From Thermus caldilimi (GTDB lineage Bacteria; Deinococcota; Deinococci; Deinococcales; Thermaceae): DNA of 64,000 nucleotides. The notes below the pieces were generated by a model. That model was not told where the DNA came from. It made no database searches and saw only the letters and a list, made by a program, of their open reading frames with translations. Below, in pieces: positions 49,226 to 58,620 of this stretch (its first letter is position 1; each line of letters starts with the position of its first letter). The stretch spans positions 434,001 through 498,000 of the forward strand of contig NZ_CP038452.1 of the NCBI RefSeq assembly GCF_004684245.1, given 5' to 3'. A program made the position numbers and the translations under genes.

Positions 49226-52200
49226 TCAAGGCATAAGGAATGGAGTTCCAGAAGGTAAGCAGTCCGAGAGGCGGGGTATCAGGTCGATGGCGTGGCCCAG
49301 CGTGCGGAAAATGGAGGCGGCCTCGGCCAAGGCTACCCCGGCCTCTTCTGCCTGGCCTTGGGCAGCCAGGACCTCACCCTCCATCCACCGCGCCTGGGCG
49401 TAGCCAGACTGGTTCTGGAAGGCAGCGGCCAGTTCCGTGGCCTTGCGGGCGTAGTTCAAAGCGGTTTCCAGCTCCCCCGAGCACAGATGGTAGGCGGCAA
49501 GAGCTGGAAAAAGCTGAACGCTACAGACCGGACACTGCGCCCCGGAAACCTCGAGGCCCCTGCTCTTTTCGGCCAGCGTATGAAGGGCATCCAGGTCGCC
49601 AACGGCGAGCCGATTCCAGAGCCCGGCAGCGTAGAGGCGCGCCAGACAGTGATCGCGGACGGCCGCTTCTTGAGCGGCCTCGAGGCCCTGCTGTACCGCT
49701 TGCCACCCGGCTTCCAGCTCACCCCGTGCGGTGTGGAGTAGGGCTTCGCGCGCACGGGTGTAGGCCTCGCCCGCTGGGGAACCGATCCTTTGGTGCAACT
49801 CGAGGGCGCGTCCTAGGTGGTGCGCAGCCTGGTGGAAGTTGGCCCGAAGGAGCTCCATGCTTCCCAGCGCATAGTGGCACACCGCCACGCAACGCAGGTT
49901 GCCCATGGCTTGGGCGTGCTCCTGCACCTGGTGGACAAAGGTCTGGGCCTGCCGGTAAGGGTCTTCGCCATAGACGTGGTACTCCCATAGGCACAGGTGG
50001 GCGTCGGTGGCGAGGGCCACTTCCGGCGACCAGCCGGCCAGCCCACGCTTGAGCTCGTAGTGCAAGCCCTCCTCCCAGCGGCCCAGGGGCAGGTAGGAAA
50101 GGGCAAGCAGTTCGCAGGCTTGCTGGGCTTCCACCTGGGCACCCTGAGCCTCGGCGAGGTTCAGGACCTCGTGGGCCTCCGAGGCGGCTCGCTCGAACTC
50201 GTGCCAGTGCCAGTGGTAAAGAGCCCACACCAACAGGAGCTGGGCGCGCTCAAGGGGGGTATCGCCAAGGTGGGCCTCGGCCTTATGCAGGTAAGTTTTT
50301 GCGCTGACCATGTCGGTGGCAAGGATGGCGCAGAGGGCCAGCTTTCGGTAAAGGGCGGCTGGAGAGGAGGTGGCCTCAAGGGCTTCCCGGTAGGCCGCCA
50401 GGGCCTGATGCACGTTTCCCGTGGCCCGGTGGGCATCGCCGATGCGCTCCCAAATCCCCGCTCTAGTTTCACCGGAAAGCCCAAGCCCTAAGGCTTCCCG
50501 GTAGCGCTCAAGGGCGGCGGCATGGTCGTAGACCGCAGTGGCCCGCTCGCCCGCCTTAAGCAGGTACCCTAGCGCCTGCTCGGTCTTTCCCGCCTGGCGG
50601 TAATGGTAGGCCAGGGCCTCGGTGTAGGGTGTGGGATCAGAAGGATAGGTGGCCTCCAGGGCCCGGGCTAGCTCCCCGTGCAGGATGCTCCGTCGGGCCA
50701 ACGAAAGCCCTTGGTAGAGGGCTTCGCGGTACAGGACGTGGCGGAAGCGGTAGCCCAGTCCCTCCTCGAGGAGGAGGTGCGCCGTCAGGGCCTCCTCCAG
50801 GGTGTCCGCTAGGCGGGGTCCCACGGCCGCCTCCAGAACCGCAAGGGGTACCGTCTGCCCGGCCACCGCTATGAGTTGGAGCAGGTGAAGGGCCTCCGGG
50901 CTAAGGCGCACGAGCCAGCCACCGACCAGCGTGGCGAGGGATGGGGGTAGGGGAGGGGAACCCAGTCCGGTACAGTGCCAACCCTCGTCCGTGCGGGTCA
51001 GCTGGCCGCTCTCCTGGAGTTGGCGGGTGACCTCCAGGGCAAACAGAGGGTTGCCTTCGGAGAGACGGTAGAGTCCCTCTTCCAGGGCCGGGGCCACCTC
51101 GCCGCCCAGCAGCTTGACCAGGAGGTCCCGGTGGGCGCTTTGGGCCAAGGGTTCCAGGGAAAGCCTGTGCAGACCTAAGCCCTCGAGGCTATGGATGAGT
51201 TGCCTTAGGGCCTGGGGTGGCTCGGGTTCGCTCCGCCAAGTGCCCAAGAGCAGGACGGGACTTTCCACGCCCTGGCGGGCGAGATAGTGGAAAAGGTGCA
51301 GGGTGCCCTCGTCGCTGTTATGGAGGTCCTCTAGGACCAGGACCAAGGGGCTATCGGTAGCCCGGCGGGACAGGAAGCGCCAGACGGCGGCAAAGAGGAG
51401 CCCCTGTGCGGCAAGGGGGTCGCCGGTGAGCACCGGTGCACCGCCCGCTGGCAGTTCGGGGATGTGCGCGCGAAGTTCGGTGGGGAGCAGTTCGGAGTCG
51501 GCGGGGTTGGTGCGTAACGCTTGCCGCAGGACTTCCACGAAAGGGGCGTAGGGAAGCTGGCCCTCGGCGGCGTGGGCGGTGCCCAAGAAGGTTTGGTAGC
51601 CCCTTTGGCGGGAGAGCCGCAAAACCTCCTGGGCGAGACGGGTTTTGCCGATGCCCGGGGGGCCCTCCAGGCCCAGCACCACCTCCCGGCCCAGGGCCAG
51701 GCGTTCGAGGGCCCGGGCCATCTGGCTAAGCTCTTCCTCCCGTCCCGCCAACGGCCACGTGGGAGAGGCGGGAACCGGGGCCTCTCCGGCCAAGGGTGGA
51801 AGGGGGGCCGCCCGAAGCCGCCGGTAAAGGGCTTCGGTTTCCGGGGCAGGCTCCACGCCCAGCTCCTCCGCCAGGGCTTGCCGGCACCGGTGGTACTGGC
51901 GATCCATCTGGAGGCGGCTTCCCTGGAGGGCATAGATCTGCATCAGACCGCGGTGAGCCTCCTCGTGGGCGGGGTCCAGCTTAAGGACGGTTCGGAAAGC
52001 TTCCGTGGCCTCTGCCAACAGGCCCTGGGTCAGCCGGGCCTGGCCCAGGGCCAGGGACAGCCGCACCTGGAGTTCCTGCAGGGCTTCGCGCCGCTCTAGG
52101 GTCCAGTCCTCGTAGCGATCGGCGGGCAATAGCTCGTCGTAGCTGGCCAGGGCCTGCTCCAATTGGGTTGTCTGTCCGCTGGCTAGGGCTATCCTGGCTT

Positions 52201-52561
52201 GGGCCTCGAAGGCCTCGAGGTCGCTTATCACCCCCCCTGGAGCTTGAAGGGAGAGCACCTCGCCTTTTAGGGCCAGAAGTTCCTCGGGTGGGAGGCCTAA
52301 TCCTGCTGAGGCCAGGGCAGCCCTGGCTTGGTGCACTGCCTTGTAGAGCTGGCTCAGGGCAGCAGGGGGAGAAAGCGTGGGCCACAGCGCCTCCAGCACC
52401 TGATCCCTGTGTAGCCGATAGCCCTTTTGCAGGGACAAAAGCTTCAGCAGGCTCTGGGCCTTGCGCCGTTCAAAGGCCGCTTCGGCCACCTCGCACCCGC
52501 CCACCCGGACTGCAAAACCTCCCAGGAGGCGCAGTTCGATCGCCTCGAGCGGGCGGGCCAT
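49226..52561 (-). CDS. Large SARP/BTAD-type transcription regulator with AAA ATPase and TPR domains
   Basis: 1111 residues. An N-terminal winged helix (about 8-95) is followed by a bacterial transcriptional activator (BTAD) TPR region (about 100-250). A STAND/AAA ATPase comes next, with Walker A G-P-P-G-I-G-K-T near 300 and Walker B L-V-L-V-L-E-D-L-H. The C-terminal 500 residues are TPR repeats. No LuxR-type C-terminal helix is seen. Such signal-transduction ATPases bind an inducer on the TPR arm, oligomerise and switch on transcription. Targets may be the OsmC/bicupin run downstream. Confidence 0.85.
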   Translation of the reverse strand: MARPLEAIELRLLGGFAVRVGGCEVAEAAFERRKAQSLLKLLSLQKGYRLHRDQVLEALWPTLSPPAALSQLYKAVHQARAALASAGLGLPPEELLALKGEVLSLQAPGGVISDLEAFEAQARIALASGQTTQLEQALASYDELLPADRYEDWTLERREALQELQVRLSLALGQARLTQGLLAEATEAFRTVLKLDPAHEEAHRGLMQIYALQGSRLQMDRQYHRCRQALAEELGVEPAPETEALYRRLRAAPLPPLAGEAPVPASPTWPLAGREEELSQMARALERLALGREVVLGLEGPPGIGKTRLAQEVLRLSRQRGYQTFLGTAHAAEGQLPYAPFVEVLRQALRTNPADSELLPTELRAHIPELPAGGAPVLTGDPLAAQGLLFAAVWRFLSRRATDSPLVLVLEDLHNSDEGTLHLFHYLARQGVESPVLLLGTWRSEPEPPQALRQLIHSLEGLGLHRLSLEPLAQSAHRDLLVKLLGGEVAPALEEGLYRLSEGNPLFALEVTRQLQESGQLTRTDEGWHCTGLGSPPLPPSLATLVGGWLVRLSPEALHLLQLIAVAGQTVPLAVLEAAVGPRLADTLEEALTAHLLLEEGLGYRFRHVLYREALYQGLSLARRSILHGELARALEATYPSDPTPYTEALAYHYRQAGKTEQALGYLLKAGERATAVYDHAAALERYREALGLGLSGETRAGIWERIGDAHRATGNVHQALAAYREALEATSSPAALYRKLALCAILATDMVSAKTYLHKAEAHLGDTPLERAQLLLVWALYHWHWHEFERAASEAHEVLNLAEAQGAQVEAQQACELLALSYLPLGRWEEGLHYELKRGLAGWSPEVALATDAHLCLWEYHVYGEDPYRQAQTFVHQVQEHAQAMGNLRCVAVCHYALGSMELLRANFHQAAHHLGRALELHQRIGSPAGEAYTRAREALLHTARGELEAGWQAVQQGLEAAQEAAVRDHCLARLYAAGLWNRLAVGDLDALHTLAEKSRGLEVSGAQCPVCSVQLFPALAAYHLCSGELETALNYARKATELAAAFQNQSGYAQARWMEGEVLAAQGQAEEAGVALAEAASIFRTLGHAIDLIPRLSDCLPSGTPFLMP

Positions 52562-52703
52562 AAACGTGCCTCTTACCCAATTTGAATGCTAAATGGCAGA
52601 TGTAAAGTAAGTTGCGTTACGGATTGGAAACGCCTTTGGACTCACCCCCGCTCATTGGGTGCCCTGCAGAGCCCACGGCCAAAGTTTCCTTGTCCTTTGA
52701 CGT
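52562..52703. other. AT-richer intergenic region upstream of the SARP-type gene
   Basis: About 140 bp, visibly lower in GC than its surroundings near 52580-52640. On the minus strand TTTACA and TAGCAT hexamers occur but at non-standard spacing. No certain promoter or repeat. Confidence 0.3.
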
Positions 52704-53240
52704 TCAGGGGGCGGACTGCTGGGTTTCGCTGGGCACCAGGCGGTCCAAAACCCTCCTTGGCCAGTCCAGGACCACGGCGCTGCCAGGAGGGAGGAGGGCA
52801 TCCTCTCCCAAGGCCCGGAGCACAGCCCGGATCACCCCTCCATGGGTGAAGAGGAGGGCAGGTCCTGTGAGGCTTTCCAGAAAGCGGAAAACCCTTTCCT
52901 GAAAAGCCTCGAGGCTCTCCCCTCCTGGGGGATGGAAGCCCTCAAAGCGGAGGAGGGCTTCTTTATACCTGGGCTCCAGTTCCTCCCATAGGGCGCCCTC
53001 GAGGCTCCCGAAGTGAATCTCCCGTAGGGCAGGGGTGGGCATGGAGGGGAAGCCTGCCAGAAGGGCGGTTCTAAGGGCCCGTTGGAGGTCCGAGCTATAG
53101 GCGGGGAGGGAAGGGAGCTTCCCCCTCAGGCTTATGGCTTGGGCCTCCCCCGTGGGGGTGAGGGGCAGGTCGGTCCAGCCCAGAAGGCGGTGTTCGCGGT
53201 TCCAGAGGGTTTCGCCGTGGCGCACCAGCCATAGCTCCAT
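52704..53240 (-). CDS. cobC: Histidine phosphatase, probable alpha-ribazole phosphatase
   Basis: 178 residues of the phosphoglycerate-mutase-like fold. The catalytic phosphohistidine is in L-V-R-H-G-E-T (about residue 8). The second His is in L-L-F-T-H-G-G-V, and Arg and Glu are placed as in the family. Placement next to cobT and cobS points to CobC, which removes phosphate from alpha-ribazole 5'-phosphate or cobalamin 5'-phosphate. The start is only 25 bp from the divergent cobT start. Confidence 0.82.
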   Translation of the reverse strand: MELWLVRHGETLWNREHRLLGWTDLPLTPTGEAQAISLRGKLPSLPAYSSDLQRALRTALLAGFPSMPTPALREIHFGSLEGALWEELEPRYKEALLRFEGFHPPGGESLEAFQERVFRFLESLTGPALLFTHGGVIRAVLRALGEDALLPPGSAVVLDWPRRVLDRLVPSETQQSAP

Positions 53241-53251
53241 GCCTCAGAGCT

Positions 53252-53257
53252 TATACT
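53252..53257 (+). promoter_or_regulatory. -10 box of a leaderless cobT promoter
   Basis: TATACT lies 8 nt before the cobT ATG at 53266, with no ribosome site between. The -35 would fall inside the divergent cobC gene and has no strong consensus. Confidence 0.45.
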
Positions 53258-53265
53258 CCTGCCGT

Positions 53266-54279
53266 ATGGGATACCAGGAGGTTCTGCAGGCAGCAAGGGA
53301 GCGCATGGAACGGCTCACCAAGCCCCCTAGGTCCTTGGGCCACCTGGAGGAGGTGGCGGTGCGGCTTGCCGCCATCCAGGGAAGGCTGAAACCGGAACTG
53401 GGCCTGGGGGCGGTGGTGGTGGCTGCCGCCGACCACGGGGTGGTGGCGGAGGGGGTTTCCGCTTATCCCCAGGAGGTGACCTACCAAATGGTCCTGAACT
53501 TCCTCCGGGGAGGGGCGGCCATCAACCAGCTGGCCCAGGCAGTTGGCTCTAGGGTGTACGTGTTGGACGTGGGGGTAAAGGGCGAGCTTCCCGACCACCC
53601 TGGATTGCTTAAGCGTAAGGTGCGACCGGGGACGAGGAATCTGGCCAAGGAGCCCGCCATGACCCTCGAGGAGGCGGAAAAAGCCCTGGAAGCGGGAAGG
53701 GAGGCAGCCCGGTGGGCCGTGGACCAGGGGGCCACGGTGCTGGCGGCAGGGGACATGGGCATCGGCAACACCACGGCGGCCAGCGCCCTAACCGCCGGGC
53801 TTCTCGGTCTTTCCCCGGAAAGGGTGGTGGGCCCGGGCACCGGGGTAGGAGAGGAGGGCCTTAGGCGGAAGCGGGAGGCGGTGGCCCAGGCCCTGGAACG
53901 CTTGCGCCCCGGGATGCACTCCTTGGAGGTGGCGGCGGAACTGGGAGGACTGGAGCTTTTGGCCATAGCGGGGGTCTACCTGGAGGGGTACGAAAGGGGT
54001 CTCCCCCTTGTCCTGGACGGCTTTCCCGTTTCCGCCGGGGCCCTTTTGGCCTTTAGGCTGAACCCCCGGGTGAAGGACCACTTCTTCGCCGGGCACAAGA
54101 GTCGGGAGCCCGGACACGGGTATATCCTTGAGGCCCTGGGGTTGAAACCTCTTTTGGACCTGGACCTGGCCCTGGGGGAAGGGACGGGGGCAGTGCTGGC
54201 CATGCCCCTCCTCAGGGCTGCGGCCCGCATCCTGCACATGGCCACCTTCGAGGAGGCAGGGGTTTCCGACCGCCCTTAA
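53266..54279 (+). CDS. cobT: Nicotinate-nucleotide--dimethylbenzimidazole phosphoribosyltransferase
   Basis: 337 residues. Family landmarks: D-H-G-V-V-A-E-G-V-S-A-Y-P, D-M-G-I-G-N-T-T, and the catalytic Glu in L-G-E-G-T-G-A. It transfers the phosphoribosyl group from nicotinate mononucleotide to the lower base, giving alpha-ribazole phosphate. The start at 53266 follows a TATACT box at leaderless spacing. It leads the plus-strand cobalamin run. Confidence 0.93.
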   Translation: MGYQEVLQAARERMERLTKPPRSLGHLEEVAVRLAAIQGRLKPELGLGAVVVAAADHGVVAEGVSAYPQEVTYQMVLNFLRGGAAINQLAQAVGSRVYVLDVGVKGELPDHPGLLKRKVRPGTRNLAKEPAMTLEEAEKALEAGREAARWAVDQGATVLAAGDMGIGNTTAASALTAGLLGLSPERVVGPGTGVGEEGLRRKREAVAQALERLRPGMHSLEVAAELGGLELLAIAGVYLEGYERGLPLVLDGFPVSAGALLAFRLNPRVKDHFFAGHKSREPGHGYILEALGLKPLLDLDLALGEGTGAVLAMPLLRAAARILHMATFEEAGVSDRP

Positions 54280-54283
54280 GCCC

Positions 54284-54982
54284 ATGCTGCGGCTTCTGCG
54301 CCTGGCCCTAGGCCTTCTTACCGTCTTTCCCCTGGCTCCCCGGGAGGCCAGCCCGGAGGATTTCCGACGGAGCACGCTTTTCTTCCCCCTGGCGGGCTAT
54401 GCCCTCGGGCTTCCCCTCTCTCTTCTCGCCCTTCTCCCCCTTCCCGAAGGGTTCCTGGCCGCCTTGCTGCTCGCCTGCCTTCTCCTCCTCACGGGGTTTT
54501 TGCACCTGGATGGGCTTTTGGACGCCGCCGATGCCCTCCTGGGCTCGAGGCCCAGGGCAGAGCGGCTTCGCATTCTCAAAGACCCCCACCTGGGTCCCTT
54601 CGCCTTCGGGGTGGGAGGGCTCTACCTTCTCCTGCTCTGGCAGGTTCTGGCCCTGGTGCGGGATCCCCTTTTCCTCCTCTTCCTCCCCGGCTTTGCCCGT
54701 TTCGCCATCCTGCCCTTTCTGAACCGGTATCCCCTTCTGCACCAAGGGATGGCTGGACTCATCCGGGGGGGACCGGTTTGGGGAGCCTTCCTCCTTGCCC
54801 TTCCCTTTCCCCTCCTTTACCCCTGGTCCGCCCTTTTGACCCTCTTCACCGCCTACCTGGTGGCCCGCTTCGCGCTTGCCCGCCTGGGCGGAATCAACGG
54901 GGATGTCCTCGGGGCCATGATCGCCCTGGGGGAACTTGGGGGCCTGGTAGGCTATGTCCTATGGCAAACCCTGAGCGGGTGA
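54284..54982 (+). CDS. cobS: Adenosylcobinamide-GDP ribazoletransferase (cobalamin synthase)
   Basis: 232 residues, five or six membrane helices. The hallmark is [15 protein letters not shown] (about 67-81) with the metal-binding aspartates, and later [10 protein letters not shown]. It joins adenosylcobinamide-GDP to alpha-ribazole at the membrane. It lies 4 nt after cobT and overlaps cobO by 22 nt. A cobU (cobinamide kinase) gene is not in this window. Confidence 0.93.
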   Translation: MLRLLRLALGLLTVFPLAPREASPEDFRRSTLFFPLAGYALGLPLSLLALLPLPEGFLAALLLACLLLLTGFLHLDGLLDAADALLGSRPRAERLRILKDPHLGPFAFGVGGLYLLLLWQVLALVRDPLFLLFLPGFARFAILPFLNRYPLLHQGMAGLIRGGPVWGAFLLALPFPLLYPWSALLTLFTAYLVARFALARLGGINGDVLGAMIALGELGGLVGYVLWQTLSG

Positions 54983-55524
54983 AGCCCTACACCCGGCCCA
55001 CCGGGGAGCGGCGGGGCCTCCTCTTGGTCTACACCGGGGACGGCAAGGGAAAGAGCACCGCAGCCTTTGGCCTGGCCCTTCGGGCTCATGGCCGGGGCCT
55101 GAAGGTGAGGATCTTCCAGTTCATCAAGCACCAAGGGGCCCGCTTTGGGGAACATCGGGCCTTTTCTGCCCTGGGGATTCCCGTGGAGGGCTTGGGGGAT
55201 GGATTCACCTGGAAAAGCCGGGACCTGGACCACTCGGCGGCCCTGGCTAGGGAAGGCTGGGAAAGGGCGAGGGCGGCCCTTCTTTCCGGGGAGTGGGACC
55301 TGGTGGTTCTGGATGAAGCCACCTATCCCGTGCGTTACGGCTGGATTCCCCTGGAGGAGTTCCTTGGGGTCCTGAGGGAACGGCCCCCCCACGTGCACGT
55401 GGTGGTGACGGGTCGGCTGGCTCCGGAGGCCCTCCTGGACCTCGCGGACACCGTGACCGAGATGCGCAAGGTGAAGCACGCCTTCGACCAGGGGGTGCCA
55501 GCGCAACGAGGGATAGAGCACTAG
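54961..55524 (+). CDS. cobO: ATP:corrinoid adenosyltransferase
   Basis: 187 residues from the ATG at 54961, inside the cobS 3' end. Walker-type site [10 protein letters not shown], then [13 protein letters not shown] and V-V-T-G-R-L-A-P, as in CobO/CobA. It transfers adenosyl from ATP to the cobalt of a corrinoid after reduction to Co(I). The C-terminal [15 protein letters not shown] segment is typical. Confidence 0.93.
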   Translation: MANPERVKPYTRPTGERRGLLLVYTGDGKGKSTAAFGLALRAHGRGLKVRIFQFIKHQGARFGEHRAFSALGIPVEGLGDGFTWKSRDLDHSAALAREGWERARAALLSGEWDLVVLDEATYPVRYGWIPLEEFLGVLRERPPHVHVVVTGRLAPEALLDLADTVTEMRKVKHAFDQGVPAQRGIEH

Positions 55525-55581
55525 GGCTAAAGGGCTTGGCCTCCCTGGGCTATGGGTGGATTCCCTCACAGGGAAGGTAGA

Positions 55582-56190
55582 ATGGTACGCATGACCGATA
55601 AGAGCCTTGGCCGTTTTTATGCTTTGGCCCAGGAGTTCTGGTCCCAGCTTCCCCCCTCCGCCCGTTTCCGCCCCCTGGAGGACGCCAGGGCTTTTTCCCG
55701 GCACAAGGAGCTCATGAGGGGCTGGGTGGGCCAGGTGGTCCAGGGCTTCTACGACACCCTCTTCGGCCACCCCGCCACCCGGGCCATCTTCCGGGAAGGG
55801 GAAAGGCCAGCTCGGGAGAAGACCCTAAGGGACTGGTACCTGCGCACCGTGGAGGGCCCCTTTAACGGCCAGTATTTCGCCTGGCAGACCCTGGTGGGGC
55901 TGGTGCACGTACGCCGGGGGGTGACCAACGCCATGATGGCCGCTATGTGGAACTGGGTGGTGGATACCGTTTCCCGCCTGGCCCGAGAGCACCTTCCCCA
56001 GGAGGAAGCCCAGGCCCTGGCGGATGCCTGGCGCCGGCTGGGCTTTACCGTAATGGCCTTGATCTCCGAAGGCTATCTCCACGCCTACCTCGAGGCCCTG
56101 GCGCAGGCGGAAGGGGTGGAGGTGGGGGTTTTCCTGCAAAGGGCCCAGGAGGAAGCCGCCCGCCTCCTGGCGGGCCTTTCTCCAGGCTAA
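55582..56190 (+). CDS. Protoglobin-domain heme protein within the cobalamin operon
   Basis: 202 residues, a single protoglobin fold without an output domain. Visible family features are F-Y-D-T-L-F-G-H-P, the segment R-D-W-Y-L-R-T-V-E-G-P-F, and G-L-V-H-V-R-R-G-V, whose His is the likely heme ligand. W-N-W-V-V-D follows. Start at 55582 with GGAAGG upstream. It follows cobO by 57 nt and precedes cbiA by 4 nt. Protoglobins bind O2, CO or NO; a link to redox protection of Co(I) corrinoids is my inference. Confidence 0.75.
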   Translation: MVRMTDKSLGRFYALAQEFWSQLPPSARFRPLEDARAFSRHKELMRGWVGQVVQGFYDTLFGHPATRAIFREGERPAREKTLRDWYLRTVEGPFNGQYFAWQTLVGLVHVRRGVTNAMMAAMWNWVVDTVSRLAREHLPQEEAQALADAWRRLGFTVMALISEGYLHAYLEALAQAEGVEVGVFLQRAQEEAARLLAGLSPG

Positions 56191-56194
56191 GGCC

Positions 56195-57532
56195 ATGGTG
56201 AGGCTCCCCCGGTTGGTCCTAGCCGCCCCCCATTCGGGGGCGGGAAAGACCACCGTGGCCCTGGCCCTCCTCCAGGCTCTTGGGGAGCGGGGTCTTAGGG
56301 TCCAGCCCTTCAAGGTGGGGCCGGATTACGTGGATCCCAGCCACCTCGAGGTGGCCTCCGGGCGCAGGGTTTACAATCTGGACGGCTTTTTCCTGGACGA
56401 AACCGGCCTCCTTTCCCTCTTCCAGCATGGAGCCAAGGGAGCCGACCTGGCCCTGGTGGAGGGGGTCATGGGGCTCTTTGACGGCAAGGATCCCTTGGGC
56501 CAGGTGGGCTCCACGGCCCAGGTGGCCAAGCTCCTCAAAGCCCCCGTGGCCTTGGTGGTGGATGCTTCGGGCATGGCGGGTTCCATCGTCCCCCTGGTGC
56601 AGGGCTTCCGGAACTTTGATCCTGGGGTCCAGGTGGTGGGCGTCTTCGCCAACCGGGTGGGTTCTCCCCGGCATGCGGAACTCATACGGGAGGCCCTCGG
56701 CCAGGTGGGCCTGCCCCTTTTGGGCTGGCTTCCGCAAGACCCCCTTCTGGAGATCCCGGAGCGCCATTTGGGCCTGGTCCTCGCCGGGGAGATACGCCCG
56801 CCTTTAGCAGCCTTGCGCCGGGCTTTCCAGGTGGACCTGGAAGCGGTCTTGCGCCTGGCCACCTCCGCCTTGCCCCTGCCCGAGGCTCCTCCTTTCCTCC
56901 CCGAGGGGAGGCCGGCCTGGGTGCGGGTGGCCTACGCCTGGGATCAGGCCTTCCGCTTCTACTACCCCGAAAGCCTGGAGCTTCTAGAAGCCATGGGGGC
57001 GGAGCTTGTCCCCTTCAGCCCCATAGGGGATTCGGCCCTTCCGGAGGCAGAGGCCATCCTCCTCGGAGGAGGCTACCCCGAGCTTTTCGCAGAGCAGCTT
57101 GCGGAAAACCGTGCCATGCGGGAGGCCATCCGTCGTTTCCCTGGCCCGGTGGTGGCGGAGTGCGGGGGGTACATGTACCTGTCCCAGGGGCTTTGGGTGG
57201 GGGAGGATTTCTTCCCCATGGTGGGCCTGGTTCCGGGGGAGGCCCATATGGCGGAAAGGCCCATCCTGGGCTACCGGCAGGTGGAGGCCTTGAGGGATAA
57301 CCCGGTGGCCAAAAAGGGAGAGGCCTTCAAGGGGCACGAGTTCCACTACGCCCGGATGGAATTCTCCCCAAGCCCCGCCTGGCGGCGGGTGGGGGGAGAG
57401 GAGGTGGAGGGCTACACGGATGGGCGCATCCTGGGAAGCTTCGTCCACCTCTACCTGCCGGCCCGCCCGGAGGGAGCCGGAAGGTTCCTGGCCTTGGCCC
57501 ATGGGAAGGCGAAGTTGCGCAGGCCCAGGTGA
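56195..57532 (+). CDS. cbiA: Cobyrinate a,c-diamide synthase
   Basis: 445 residues. N-terminal P-loop A-P-H-S-G-A-G-K-T-T (about 9-18), and F-K-V-G-P-D-Y-V-D-P-S-H. The C-terminal class I glutamine amidotransferase has its nucleophile in A-E-C-G-G-Y-M-Y and a late H in G-S-F-V-H-L-Y. It amidates the a and c side chains using glutamine and ATP. It closes the cob run and converges on the sulfate-assimilation operon with 35 nt between. Confidence 0.93.
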   Translation: MVRLPRLVLAAPHSGAGKTTVALALLQALGERGLRVQPFKVGPDYVDPSHLEVASGRRVYNLDGFFLDETGLLSLFQHGAKGADLALVEGVMGLFDGKDPLGQVGSTAQVAKLLKAPVALVVDASGMAGSIVPLVQGFRNFDPGVQVVGVFANRVGSPRHAELIREALGQVGLPLLGWLPQDPLLEIPERHLGLVLAGEIRPPLAALRRAFQVDLEAVLRLATSALPLPEAPPFLPEGRPAWVRVAYAWDQAFRFYYPESLELLEAMGAELVPFSPIGDSALPEAEAILLGGGYPELFAEQLAENRAMREAIRRFPGPVVAECGGYMYLSQGLWVGEDFFPMVGLVPGEAHMAERPILGYRQVEALRDNPVAKKGEAFKGHEFHYARMEFSPSPAWRRVGGEEVEGYTDGRILGSFVHLYLPARPEGAGRFLALAHGKAKLRRPR

Positions 57533-57567
57533 GGGCCTTTCCGTCTTCCGGGGAAGCCTTGGCTGCC

Positions 57568-58620
57568 CTAGACCCCTTCTTGAAGGATAGGGATCAGTTC
57601 AGGTCGTACCAGTTCGGCGGGTGGGGTTTTGCCTTCCCTTAAGAGGGACCGCACCTTGGTCATGCTGATGGAGATCCGCCTCTCCCGGTGGTGGTCGGGG
57701 CAAGTTCTTTCCGAGGCGATCCCGCCGCAGATGGGGCAGTGAAAGACCGCGCCCACCTTCACGATCTCGATGCCCAAGGGGGGAAGCTGGTCAAAGATGC
57801 GGTGGGCTGCGTAAGGATCGTAAAAATCTCCTACCCCCGCATGATCCCGGCCCACCAGGAAGTGGGTGGCCCCGAAGTTCTTGCGCACAAGGGCGTGGAA
57901 TACCGCTTCCCGGGGGCCGGCGTAGCGCATCGGGGTGGCAAGGCCAAACAGGGCCACCCGTTCCCGGGGCAAAAAGCCGTCTATGAGGGCTTGGTAAGCC
58001 TTAACGATGACCTCCGTGGGGAAGTCGTCCTCTTTCTTGGCACCCAGGATGGGATGGACTAGAACTCCATCGGCCAGCTCCAGTCCTAACCGGATTAGGT
58101 ACTCGTGGGCCCGGTGGGGGGCGTTGCGGGTTTGAAAGGCCACCACCTTACTCCAGCCCTTTTCCCGGAAGAAAGCCCGCATCTCCTCGGGGGTTTTCTC
58201 CAGCAGTGCAGACCGGGGTCTCCAGGCCAACACCTCTACCCGCCCCCCGAGGGCGTAGGGCCCCTTGGCGAGGAGCTTCTTGACCCCGGGGTGGGCCTCG
58301 CTCTCCGTACCGAACACCTGCCGGGACAAGGTCTTCAAGTCCAGCTCGTAGGCGTCCTCTACCTGGAGAAGGGCCACCGGCTTTTCCCGGTGCACGAGGA
58401 CCACCTGATCCCCCTTGCCCACCCGGGGTCGCTCCTGGAGCTGGAGGAGGATGGGAATCGTCCAAACCTCTCCCGAAGGAAGGCGCATCTCCTGGGCCAC
58501 GGAAAGGGTTTCCTCCCGAGTCATAAAGCCTCGCACAGGGTGGAAGGCTCCCGTGGCCAGGTTTTCTAGGTCCAGCCGCTCGTCCTCGCCAATGGTCACC
58601 TGGGGTAGGGTTTCCACCAT
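57568..58620 (-). CDS. sat: Sulfate adenylyltransferase (ATP sulfurylase)
   Basis: 350 residues from the ATG at 58620 (GGAGGTTGGACC upstream). The active-site motif [10 protein letters not shown] (about 180-189) and G-R-D-H-A-G-V-G are diagnostic. A zinc-site-like C-P-I-C-G-G with later C-P-D-H-H-R resembles thermophile forms. It makes adenosine 5'-phosphosulfate (APS) from ATP and sulfate. It is the last gene of the sulfate-reduction operon and overlaps cobA by 25 nt. Confidence 0.93.
   Translation of the reverse strand: MVETLPQVTIGEDERLDLENLATGAFHPVRGFMTREETLSVAQEMRLPSGEVWTIPILLQLQERPRVGKGDQVVLVHREKPVALLQVEDAYELDLKTLSRQVFGTESEAHPGVKKLLAKGPYALGGRVEVLAWRPRSALLEKTPEEMRAFFREKGWSKVVAFQTRNAPHRAHEYLIRLGLELADGVLVHPILGAKKEDDFPTEVIVKAYQALIDGFLPRERVALFGLATPMRYAGPREAVFHALVRKNFGATHFLVGRDHAGVGDFYDPYAAHRIFDQLPPLGIEIVKVGAVFHCPICGGIASERTCPDHHRERRISISMTKVRSLLREGKTPPAELVRPELIPILQEGV

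Noticed and set aside
52600-52640. GATTGGAAAC-like string as a CRISPR repeat end
   Set aside because: Single occurrence, no array.
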